From Pisolithus tinctorius (taxonomy: Eukaryota; Basidiomycota; Agaricomycetes; Boletales; Pisolithaceae), in assembly GCA_024663395.1 (NCBI GenBank), contig JANFAH010000053.1, positions 124,001 through 188,000 of the forward strand: a DNA stretch of 64,000 nt, read 5' to 3'. Below are positions 46,382 through 55,357 of the stretch, one piece after another. The position numbers were made by a program, and so were the translations under genes. Every line of letters begins with the position of its first letter. The stretch's first letter is position 1. The notes beneath the pieces are model-generated. The model had not been told where the DNA came from. It ran no database searches and saw only the letters and a program-made list of their open reading frames with translations.

Positions 46382-46400
46382 GAGCTCGGGGCTCATAACC
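46382..46400 (-). other. Copia primer-binding site (half-tRNA type)
   Basis: Directly inside the 5' LTR the minus strand reads GGTTATGAGCCCCGAGC, complementary to the anticodon stem-loop of eukaryotic initiator tRNA-Met (which contains GGGCUCAUAACC) rather than to its 3' end. Priming by a cleaved half of tRNA-iMet is known for Drosophila copia and yeast Ty5. Confidence 0.75.
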
Positions 46401-46867
46401 TCACAGAAATCTATAACAAGATCTCAGTCAAGTGCGCGAGCGGCAAACGTCTGTTTCTGCATTACCTATAACAAGATCTAAGGTAACGATGTGAGCGCGA
46501 AGTACATGAACACGAGCATGAGACACTATACCCACCTCAGTCGAGTGCACGAGCAGCAAACGTCTGAGGTGGTGTTACTACAGTAGCGAGTTAAGTACAC
46601 TATACGAAACAAAAGGGTGAGACACGGGTGTTGAACCTGGTGCTGAAACTACAAGCACGGTCATAGCGCAAGTCCTTGTACCGTTAATTTATACATATGA
46701 AACATTTGAAGATAATAAAACAAAGGTTACCACGCTGTATTGTCAGCGCTCGAGAACGACTAAGTATTGTGGTCTTGTAGACCCATAAACGGGAAGTGTT
46801 TCCCACGGTAAGGAAAAGTAGCGTCAATTAACGAACGAAGGCTACGAGCGACTTGCCAAATTTAACA
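46401..46867 (-). repeat. Copia 5' LTR
   Basis: 467 bp, same length as the 3' LTR. It carries ten CpG-to-TpG/CpA changes relative to the other LTR. Its outer edge touches the second CCCAC duplication (46868-46872) and the interrupted RING gene. Confidence 0.93.
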
Positions 46868-47700
46868 CCCACCACACGCTCGCACTCAATTCTGCGCCGC
46901 CTGCGCTCCTCGTCTAGGCCTTCCTCCAGCCTTCCATGGAAGTCCAAGGTGGATGGTAACCGAATCCTTAAAGAAGTATCGGATATCGCAGCGTTCTTCA
47001 AGAAAGAAGTGAAACAATCACGCTTAGTGAGTCATTGGTTTCCTACTGTCACAGTAGATGGTAGACATTGGTCCAGGAACTCACCAAGTTGAGAATTGAA
47101 AAACAAAAGGCAGAAAAGGCCCTCTGTAAGGCACAAGTGATACAAGAAGATCTTGAGGCGACAGTTCAACAGGTTTGTTCCCCTTGTTCACGCATGCCTT
47201 CGTATTTATTGGTCTACTGATAGATAACTGCAGCTCGTGATGCTGCCGCCAGGTGCGAGGTTTGTAAAGGTTGCGTCGACAGACTATTTGTGTAAGTGGC
47301 GTTATTGATATCATGGCTATCACTTACCGACCACATTAGTCTTGTCGAATGCGGCCACACATCCTGCTACGGTTGCTTGAGGGACTGGTTCCATACCCAC
47401 CTCAGAGAGCAACTCAATGCTGAGTGGAGAAATATACCTAAGCACCTGAGATGGCATCCCATTACTGCCAAGACATTAACAGAGCTGTATGATGGAAGAT
47501 ATCTCCGAGTTATGCTGTATGATTGCCCTCTGTGCGAGGGGCCCGTGCGGATGAAACCTATTGAAGTCAACAATTTCAGTGACTTCCTCGTGGTAGTGAG
47601 CAATGTACTTGGGCAACCAAAGGACCACGCCATAGATGATCCCCACCTACTGGATCAGGATATCTGGGGAGATGTATTTCACGATAAGATGTACTACTAG
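46868..47700 (+). pseudogene. RING-finger protein gene, body (separated from its ATG by the copia element)
   Basis: Continues from the ATG at 22921. The first exon runs to 47025 (SILRRLRSSSRPSSSLPWKS, ILKEVSDIAAFFKKEVKQ). After an intron ending CCAG near 47076 comes a coiled coil (KLRIEKQKAEKALCKAQVIQ, EDLEATVQQ), another intron, AARCEVCKGCVDRLFV (first knuckle), a 46-nt intron, and VECGHTSCYGCLRDWF, then YDCPLCEGPVRMKP. All eight RING ligands appear present, unlike the relative at 6854-7771. Stop at 47698-47700. The family is expected to act as E3 ubiquitin ligase. The downstream frame is undamaged, so the insertion may be recent, or expression may start from LTR sequence: a TTG-initiated frame extends into the LTR but no ATG does. 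Confidence 0.75.
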
Positions 47701-49119
47701 ATGGTCAGGTGAGTTATGTATGAGGATATATATTGGAGTTGCAGAGTGAACATACCTTTGCAGGTTCCTACAGTACCTCAGCATGTGTGGCATAGCCTTA
47801 AGCCCATGACGCCTCAAATTCATTTGGTATATCAATGCTACTGTATAACATACCTCATGGTTAGCGCTTGAATGAATGCTTGATAATGGGGCCCGTCGTG
47901 GTGTCGAATGGGATTGTTAGAGACTCAGAGAAGACGGAAACAAGGTGTCAGCAGTGGAGAAATGTCAGCTTCAAGCAGATAGTTGTACTTATCAGGAATA
48001 AGACCTACAAGCGCACACAGTTTCGAACTACATCTATTTTTGATATCCAAGCCTTCCGCTGATTTGAACAGTGGAAACAAGGTTACTGATACTGATTAAT
48101 AGCAGGATGGAATCTATACTCATGACGTGCATCGGATGTATCCTGGTTTCGATGGGAGAGAAGTGCTACTAGAACATGGCTGGCGCCGCCAGCAGGCACC
48201 TTGTTTACCCCGCTGGAGTGCTGCCCTCGTGGCACGCGCCACACAAAAGAGGTGTACAACCAATTGATTCATGTACCCATAGCACGGACCTTACTCCCCT
48301 AGGGAAGGAGAGGATAATACAATTGACTGGCTACACCACAAATGCACAAACCTAGTATCCCACCTTGACCCTGCAAAATAGACGACCTGGCAATTTTCGG
48401 TCTGGCAAAAACTCGGGAGACAAAACAACTTTCAGACCTGGACCAGGATGCGTCCAGGAATGCGGCGCATCCTGTTACCTGACACTGAAAAAGTTATCTC
48501 AGAGCTAGGCGCCGATCCCAGAGGATCTTACAAGTGGTGCAACGGTTAGTAGCGTAGGTAAGCAGTACTTTTTCTCTCATTCCCGTGCCTCCAGTGCCCC
48601 GCTCGTTCCACGCATTGCTCGACCACTCTCGTCGTCGCACCCCACTCTGCTCCCTTTCCTCACACTCTTCATTTTCGACACCTCGCAGCACCACCCAATC
48701 TGGGGTCCCTGGTGCGTTAGCGGACCCATCAGGAGCAGCACAACCTGCGAGGCATATCCATCCGTCCTCGCAGCTCACGCCTCCAACAGGATCCTGCTCC
48801 CATCTGGGGTCGGAAAGTGCTCCGCGCTTCCCACATTCTCTCCCTTCCTTACTTCTCAGTTTCCCAAGTACCTTCCCCAGCATTCATGCATCTTGCATTA
48901 TGTCTGTAACTACCATATATAGCAATGCACATATCTCCTGCACTGATAGTAGTAACATTCAAAGAATTAAAACATGTAACTGCCGTCGCGAAGCTAATCT
49001 TCTGCAAACACATCTAGATACAGTCTTCGATCCTGACTTAGAGGAAACACCCTAGACAGAAACTATGTTTGCTGGTTTGCACGTACAATCCTACTAATAA
49101 TGTGGCATCCTCACCCTGA
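47701..49119. other. Region without a supported gene
   Basis: Open frames on both strands at 48494-49055 overlap and have biased Ser/Pro/Arg composition without domains. A diverged copy of the 45-bp dispersed repeat is at 48430-48470. A segment at 48522-48558 resembles a tRNA 5' half (TGGTGCAACGGTTAG), but no matching 3' half exists. Nothing else stands out. Confidence 0.4.
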
Positions 49120-49245
49120 GGGATCAGCGACACAAGCCAGAGTAGTGCATGGGGCAGCGGGTAGACCCTTGGAAGTGGAACCGGTCCAACTTATCTGCCT
49201 TTAAACTACCACGTTGTTGACACCTTACACTGCACCAAGTGAAAC
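49120..49245 (-). pseudogene. Decayed fragment of a PSD-like decarboxylase C-terminus
   Basis: Aligns at nucleotide level with 49495-49610 of the neighbouring gene: GGGTAGACCCTTGGAAGTGG against GGGTAGATCCACCAAAGTGG, followed by matching GCCCAGCTCATCT/GTCCAACTTATCT-like and GTTGTTGACACC-like blocks. Stops and indels break every frame. It is probably a relic of a tandem copy. Confidence 0.55.
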
Positions 49246-49394
49246 GCTCAAAGATAGCATTTGCTGCCGTACGCCTGAACTGTTACATTGTACACAAACA
49301 CGCCAAGGCACCAATTCAACTTCGCTATCGTACATGCGAGCGACGACACTGTTTAAATCTGAGGTTATACAAACACATGACCAAAGTTATCATT

Positions 49395-50888
49395 TCAAGG
49401 CAGCTTTGTTGCGATGAGGATATCTTTGCCAACCCGCACCTTCGATCCCTCCAAAGGTTGGCCATCCTGGTCAATCAGCGTCGCAGTCACACCAGGTCGG
49501 AAGATGAGACAGTGGGTAGATCCACCAAAGTGGAACTGGCCCAGCTCATCTCCCTTCTTGAGCTCCTGACCCTTGTTGACGACAATGTTACAGGTCGACA
49601 CCTCGCCCAAGCCAACACCCACGAAGCACATCAAGCCAACGGGCTCCTCAGCTTGGATGTAGATCAAAGCACGTGTGGAAATGAAATGTTTGAGACAAAG
49701 TCCTGCGAGCGGGAAACGACGTCCAGATCCTTATGGTCATCGTCTAAGCAAGCTGCATAGTAGGTAGGCGGTGGGTTAGGATGGGTCGCACCAGAAATGA
49801 GGCATGTCTTCACGACAGTACCATTCACGGGACTGCGCCAGCAGTGGTAGTCGAGAGATCCAAGCATAGCCTGAATAAGAGTCCCGTTGACAAATGTGTC
49901 AACAAGCTCATCCTCTGCGAGGATGTGGTTGAGGGAGTAGGGGGTATTTTTGATCCAGAATCTGTCCGTCTTCTTGAGGTTGTAGTAAAGTATGTGGACG
50001 GTAGACAAGCATGTAGAGTTGACAATTGCTGGGTTGTCGGGATAGACCATGGCATGGTGGACAGCTTTCAACTCCCTGACGAAGAGCCCGTCATAGGATT
50101 TGAACCCGTAGTGAGGGTCGCTGGTGTTGCAAATGAAGAAGTTGTCAAACGTATCCTGATCAGGAGTGCCACCAGCACTTTGGACCATGGCATTGAGCGC
50201 TGCGGTACTGAGCCAACCGCCAGCTCTATCGTGGATGACGTTGGTGGATGCTGTCAACGTAAGGTACTTGTGCCATGCAGTGAACACCCTACAGAATCTC
50301 TCATTGACTCCAGGGTGGGTGAATGCATTATAGCCCGCAGGAGTGTTGCAGAAACACGAAATGATACCGTAATAGGGAACAGCTGCCACCATAGCGCTCA
50401 CACCCTCACCAAAAATGGGGGCTGTCGTCAGGTTCGTATTGATCATCTCCATCAAGTCCACATAATCTTCGATCTAGACTGAGATGAACAGAGTAATAGT
50501 CACAAAAATCGAAATTACATACCTTCTCTTGGTCCTTGTTCTGAGGTGGGGGTGCTTGCTCGAACATCTCGTTGAACGCAGCGTAGACTACACCCTCCCT
50601 CTCAATGTAATCTTGGAATTCCTGCACTATAGGGTGCAATCCGCAGACAGTATAAGCTTGCTCCTGGCTGACAGTGAAGCGATAGTGGCACCGCAGGCGG
50701 CTTAGGTCGAACGTAATGCCGGTTCTGCTTATCGCCGTCTCCAGGCTTTCCCCCACCTTCGCAACATGCACACGGGTTTTAGGGTCATGGCCATGGATAA
50801 TACGACTGCACACGAGCAAGTCGCTCACGAATGTTTCAACGGCTGCCGGGTCCTTGGGGAGCCATCTGCAGACGGTAGTTCTGGGCAT
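49395..50888 (-). pseudogene. Phosphatidylserine-decarboxylase-like (PsiD-like) enzyme, apparent frameshift
   Basis: Family members are pyruvoyl-dependent decarboxylases. Fungal soluble PSD-like forms act on amino acids (tryptophan decarboxylase PsiD is the known example); substrate here is unknown. Exon 1 (MPRTTVCRWLPKDP start) has HPIVQEFQDYIEREG and FNEMFEQAPPP. After an intron (about 50475-50521) come GWLSTAALNAMV, YGFKSYDGLFVRELK, YSLNHILAEDEL and DYHCWRSPVNGTVV. The C-terminus has AEEPVGLMCFVGVGLGEVST and LGQFHFGGSTHCLIF. GGST is the self-cleavage site that makes the pyruvoyl Ser and the beta/alpha chains. There is no transmembrane segment or mitochondrial presequence. Between SQDFVSNISFPH and IYIQAEE the frame shifts; two extra bases in CCACACGTG (minus strand, about 49671-49677) explain it and no intron I tried does. 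An unusual intron remains possible. Confidence 0.8.
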
Positions 50889-51356
50889 AGTTAATGCTGA
50901 TTATGGTCAGTGTGAAGGTGTGATGCTACTAAGAGGTGAGAGAGACCCACGAGTATAGCAATTGTAATGAGCAACACATCAGCAAAACACAAAAATGTGT
51001 TAGTAACTCATAGCTGCCCATAGTATTTGCACAATTCCATATTAGTCCAAAGCAATGTCAAGCATCCTAGCAACTCATAGTGCCAGAGTAGACTACACCA
51101 GACTTGCCCAAAGTAGTGGCCAGCATCCAAGCAACTCATAGCACCTGAGTAAGCCACACCAGTGATACCAGCAATCCAAAGACCAATAGCTACCTAGCAT
51201 ACAAGGGAACAGACACACCTAGCTAATACAGCAACCTAGATTCCCACTGTAGTAGAGAACTTGGTAGATCTAACTTCATTCCTATGCATGAAGGCAACAA
51301 CACACAAACATAACATACAGCATTTTTCGATAAGTACAGGAAAGTAATGGATAGTA
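50889..51356. other. Gene-free stretch with CAACTCATAG-type repeats
   Basis: Loose repeats of AGCAACTCATAG and similar (about 51000-51150). No gene. It is probably the 5' flank of the decarboxylase gene and the 3' flank of the next. Confidence 0.4.
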
Positions 51357-52030
51357 CTAGTCTAGACGAATGGCGAGTATTCGACTACCGGCATGCTCAA
51401 TAACTGTGCCTATCAAGGTCCGGCATAAGTAAAATAGCGGCCCAAAAGAAAAGAGCGAGCATAGCATACCATCGGACTCGAGAGATGGCTGCAGCTCACC
51501 GGCCAGAACACTAACGTCGAAAATAGGCTCCCCCAGTCCGCGTTTTTTCATTGCTACACGTAATGAGCCGACCTCCATATCTTTTTCGTGGACTCTCGCC
51601 TCGCCGCTGCCCGCCTTGTACTTGTACAACTTGGCCATCGATTCGTATTCGTGGGCGATGCATGCGGCCAGAGCTTGTTCCGCACGAAAGACTTCGCGTT
51701 GTGCGCGCGCTACATCGAGAAGGAGAAGTGCCTCGTGATTCAGCTGACTCTTTGATTCATGCTGCAGATTGAAAACCTATCAATGAGCGGTTATTAGGAA
51801 GGAAAAAAAGAACTTACTGTGTGAGTGGACGACTCCAATATTCCATACATCTCAGCTAAGACACCAGTTGTCTCCGCTTTGACCTCGGCACTGCTAGAGG
51901 GGCTGTTGCAGGAAGAGAACCCGCCATCACGAGGCTTATGGGGCAGTCCTTTGCCGCCCAGGCGACGCTCGACCGTGGGCATGGTTGACCCAGCATGAAG
52001 GTGTGTGTGATTGAGGTTATAAACGGACAT
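51357..52030 (-). CDS. Small hypothetical coiled-coil protein
   Basis: Start MSVYNLNHTHLHAGSTMPTV at 52030. Exon 1 continues RRLGGKGLPHKPRDGG and SAEVKAETTGVLAEMYGILE. An intron of about 40 nt (GTAAGTTC..TTGATAG) leads to VFNLQHESKSQLNHEALLLL, DVARAQREVFRAEQALAACI and AHEYESMAKLYKYKAGSGEA. The helical, charged character suggests a coiled coil of about 70 residues. The end is unclear: either the frame runs to the stop at 51357, or an intron begins at SLESDG (GTATGC). No family recognised. Confidence 0.5.
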
Positions 52031-52167
52031 GAGTGACTATGTTCGCGAATGGGATGTGATTGGGTAGTATATGAGAAATACACTCCGTAGCGATCCGAAC
52101 AACGTCCTGATTCGCACTGAAGTGATAATCACGTAACACGGAATCGGCCTGCCTGACCATCTAGAGT

Positions 52168-55100
52168 ATGCCCCGCTGTCCAAGTTGCGGTAAAGGCGGC
52201 TTCCAGAGTCACAGCGCTGTCGCAATGCACATGAGCCAGCCGTCCTCTGGGTGCAATACCTGGGTCAATAACTTAGTCCGCCTTCACGAGTCTCTCCAAC
52301 CTTTGAGCTTGAACATTCGTAACTCTCAACACCCAACACACTTAGAAGATGTCCCGATGAGCACCGACCCCGATGACTATGCAACTCACGATTACCCGGA
52401 TTTTGTTCATATGGCATTTGACACGTGGGGGCCAACCACAGACGACTTCGAGGGCGCAGCTAAAACGTTTGGACTTGGCCCAACGTTTATGGACAAATTT
52501 AACGGCGACCAGTTCAGCAACCTACGGGCATCAAATCTGTACTACCCCTTCAACTCCCACAATGAATGGGAGCTGGCATCGTGGTTACTTCGTTCAGGCC
52601 TGAGCATGAGAGCTATAGACTCTTTCTTGTCATTGTCAATCGTAAGCCTGTCCCTATTCTCTCCGAAGATCATTATTGATGTGCGCCAGATACAGCTACT
52701 AAATATTTCCTTTCGTACAGCCAGAGCACTTCGTGGGCTGGCTGAGTTACTCCCTGGCGGGCCGCGCTGGCGCTCAATGGAGATTACTCCTTCGCAGCCA
52801 ACCAAACACCCTGTGCACTTGTACTGGCGCGATCCCCTGGAATGCATTGCATGGCTCCTCAACCACCCTTTGTTCTCTGACCAGCTCGATTTCGTTCCGA
52901 GGCGTGTGTACAAAACGCCCGAGAAGCTTTGTAGGGTGTATACAGAGTGGATGACCGCTGATGATGCTTGGCGTATGCAGGTATGTTTCCACTGCGAGTT
53001 ATAGATCCTTTTATTCAATTGACGTACCCCAGTCACAGCTTCCGAGCGGAGCGACTCTTCTTGGCACGATACTTTCTTCAGACAAGACGAATATTACTAC
53101 TTTATGTGGTGGCAGAGTTGCTCATCCACTTCTCATCAGCCTAGCAAATATCAAGATGTCCACGCGCCTAAAATTGTCATCCAACTCATTTATGCTCGCC
53201 GCTCTCCTCCCCGTCCCCAAGTTCGTGCACAAGAACAAGCGTATGCGCGGCCTCCTCGAAGATAGGCTCATTCATGAATGCCTGGATATCGTACTTGAAC
53301 CCGTCAAGCAAGCTGCCAAACTCGGCATTATGTTACCGGATTCTCTGGGGCACATGCGGTACTGTTTCACGCCAATCGCGGGTTATATCGCCGACACTCC
53401 CGAGGCTGCCATGCTCGCAGCTGTTGGGGGAAAGACTTCCCCGATCACTATGGCAATGTACAAACAGTTCGGAGACCCATTCCGACATGAGCCATGAACC
53501 GCGTCCACCACTTTGGCTCAGCTCGCAGCGGTGAAATCGAAGGTCCACCCTACAAACATCCAAGTCTTCTTTCGCGAAGCACAGCGCTTTCGCCTCAGCG
53601 GAGTTAGTGACCCATTTTGGAGGGACATTCCGCTTTCTTGTCCAAGCACTTTTATAACTCCGGAGCCCCTTCACCACCTGCACAAGGAATTTTGGGACCA
53701 CGACATGAAGTGGTGCATAAATGCGGTTGGTGAAGCCGAAATCGACTTTCGCTTCTCAGTTTTACAGCCTACTGCGGGGTTCCGTCACTTTAAAGGTGGT
53801 GTTGCTAAGCTGAAGCAGGTGACTGGACGCGTGCACCGTGATGTCCAACGTTACATCGTCGGTGTTATCGCTGGAGCAGCCCCTCCCAAAATTATTACTG
53901 CTATTCGTGCGCTCATGGACTTCCGATACCGAGTCCAAGCTTACCGCATTGACGACGACGATCTTCGTATAATATCTTCTGCACTGGACGAGTTTCACGC
54001 GCACAAGCAGTCGATACTCGATCACGGTGCACGACGCGGTAAGGGAAACAAGCCCATCGACAATTGGCACATCCCCAAGTTAGAACTCATGCAGAGCATC
54101 GTACCAAGTGTGAAGCGTGTCGGGGTCACCATCCAATGGACTGCCGATGTAACTGAACACGCCCATGTATCGGAGATCAAGACACCCGCATCAGCTAGCA
54201 ATAACAATAACTACGATCCTCAAATTTGCCGGTACCTCGATCGCGCTGAAAAATGTAGGACGTTTGAACTCGCGACATCATTATATGAATCGAAGACTCA
54301 CTCCCATGGTCATGCGGAAGAAAAGTCCTTAGAGGTTGAGGATGGGAGTTCTGATGATGGCGACAGTGAGATCAGTGATCGCGAGGAGGCGAATCTAGTT
54401 TCCAAGACGCCAGGTCCCGCGCGGCCCGTCACCGATTACTTCGCCATCTCTGCGCGCCTCAGGACCCAGGATCCAGACTCCATTCCCTTCCCCTTGCGTA
54501 GTTTTATCGCAGACGGTACGGCGATCAACCTTTCCTACGACCCACCCTTGCGACGCATTAGTGTTGATGGTGCTGCTGAGAAGTTTGGACTACTTGACCT
54601 CCGAGCCGCCCTTGTCGATTTTCTAAATCGTGAGAAGGTGTATGGACCAAGCTCTGTGCACACTATAAGCGGGCAACGTCGGGGATCAAGCTCTTCAACC
54701 CTGCCTTTTACCGATCTGCAGGTTTGGTACAAGATGCGGCTGCAGAACACGGCGATACATGATATCACGGACATCCTCCCTGCCCAGACTCTCTTCTGTT
54801 CTCCACCTTGCGAGACCTGGACCCTTGGCCGCTATGATGCAGCTATCATCAACGTGGACCCCCATTTCAAATGGCCAGAGAGTGGCCTGAAAGGTTCGTG
54901 GTCCACACTACTTTTCCAGTGTCACTCACAAGAGTATCTTAGGTCATGTTGTTGGCCAGCTCCGTCTCCTGATGCGCCCTTTTGGCAAGAGGGGGGTAAG
55001 ATGGTCATGGACAGACCGTTTTTTGGTCTACGTACAACTGTTTTGACATAGCAGCTGAAGATGCGACACACCTACGTATCCTTAGGCGCGCAAAGAGAGC

Positions 55101-55302
55101 GAATGGCCAACGTCTTGGCGATGTCATCCCGCTCAGTCAGGTCCGGGCATTCGCACATCTCATACCTCGCTTCGGGCAAACTGCAGATAATCGATTGACG
55201 GCATACAACTCCTTCGAGCATTCTTCCGAATTCTATCTCAACAAATACTTCGACAAAAATACGTACTTTGCCCTAAGTCGTTCGGACTCTCCTCCCATCT
55301 AG
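52168..55302 (+). pseudogene. Plavaka-family transposase, broken by TGA and a frameshift
   Basis: N-terminal C2H2-like finger (RCPSCGKGGFQSHSAVAMHM), the usual start of Plavaka proteins. Then YYPFNSHNEWELASWLLRSG, an intron (about 52640-52690), DFVPRRVYKTPEKLCRVYTE, WMTADDAWRMQ, an intron (about 52981-53032), and LPSGATLLGTILSSDKTNIT. The frame meets TGA at 53495-53497 (GAG CCA TGA ACC) and continues open in the same frame: LAQLAAVKSKVHPTNIQVFF, HHLHKEFWDHDMKWCINAVG, GFRHFKGGVAKLKQVTGRVH, RDVQRYIVGVIAGAAPPKI, IPKLELMQSIVPSVKRVG, IQWTADVTEHAHVSEIKTPA. Near the end, WSWTDRFLVYVQLF must join DIAAEDATHLRILRRAKRAN, requiring removal of one T in the run at 55041-55044. It ends ADNRLTAYNSFEHSSEFYLN and KYFDKNTYFALSR. 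I found no terminal repeats around it. Confidence 0.85.
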
Positions 55303-55357
55303 TCAACATACATGTTACCTTACCGTATACCAGAGTTTATTACATGTTAATGTTGAA

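Larger units (their letters stand above)
22929..46867 (-). mobile_element. Ty1/copia LTR retrotransposon, split by a KDZ transposon
   Basis: Minus-strand element with two 467-bp LTRs (22929-23395 and 46401-46867), a 5-bp target duplication CCCAC on both sides (22924-22928, 46868-46872), a primer-binding site, a polypurine tract, gag with a zinc knuckle, and pol in the copia order protease-integrase-RT-RNase H. Without the 18.45-kb insertion and one 8-bp duplication its length is about 5.48 kb, normal for copia. It is dead: pol has a 1-nt frameshift near 24724 and is split by the nested transposon. The LTRs differ at 12 of 467 positions. Confidence 0.95.

Noticed and set aside
48522..48558. 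tRNA-like 5' half with TGGTGCAACGGTTAG (A-box-like)
   Set aside because: No B box (GGTTCRANNCC) or pairing acceptor strand follows within 100 bp, so neither a tRNA nor a SINE head can be supported.
48494..49055. Overlapping plus and minus frames of 129-156 codons
   Set aside because: Low-complexity Ser/Pro/Arg composition on both strands and no recognisable domain. At most one could be real and I cannot choose.
54900..55060. GTAAGATGG..GACATAG read as an intron in the Plavaka gene
   Set aside because: The segment between encodes WSWTDRFLVYVQLF, which fits the family and continues into DIAAEDATHL with one base removed. A frameshift is more likely than an intron, though not proven.
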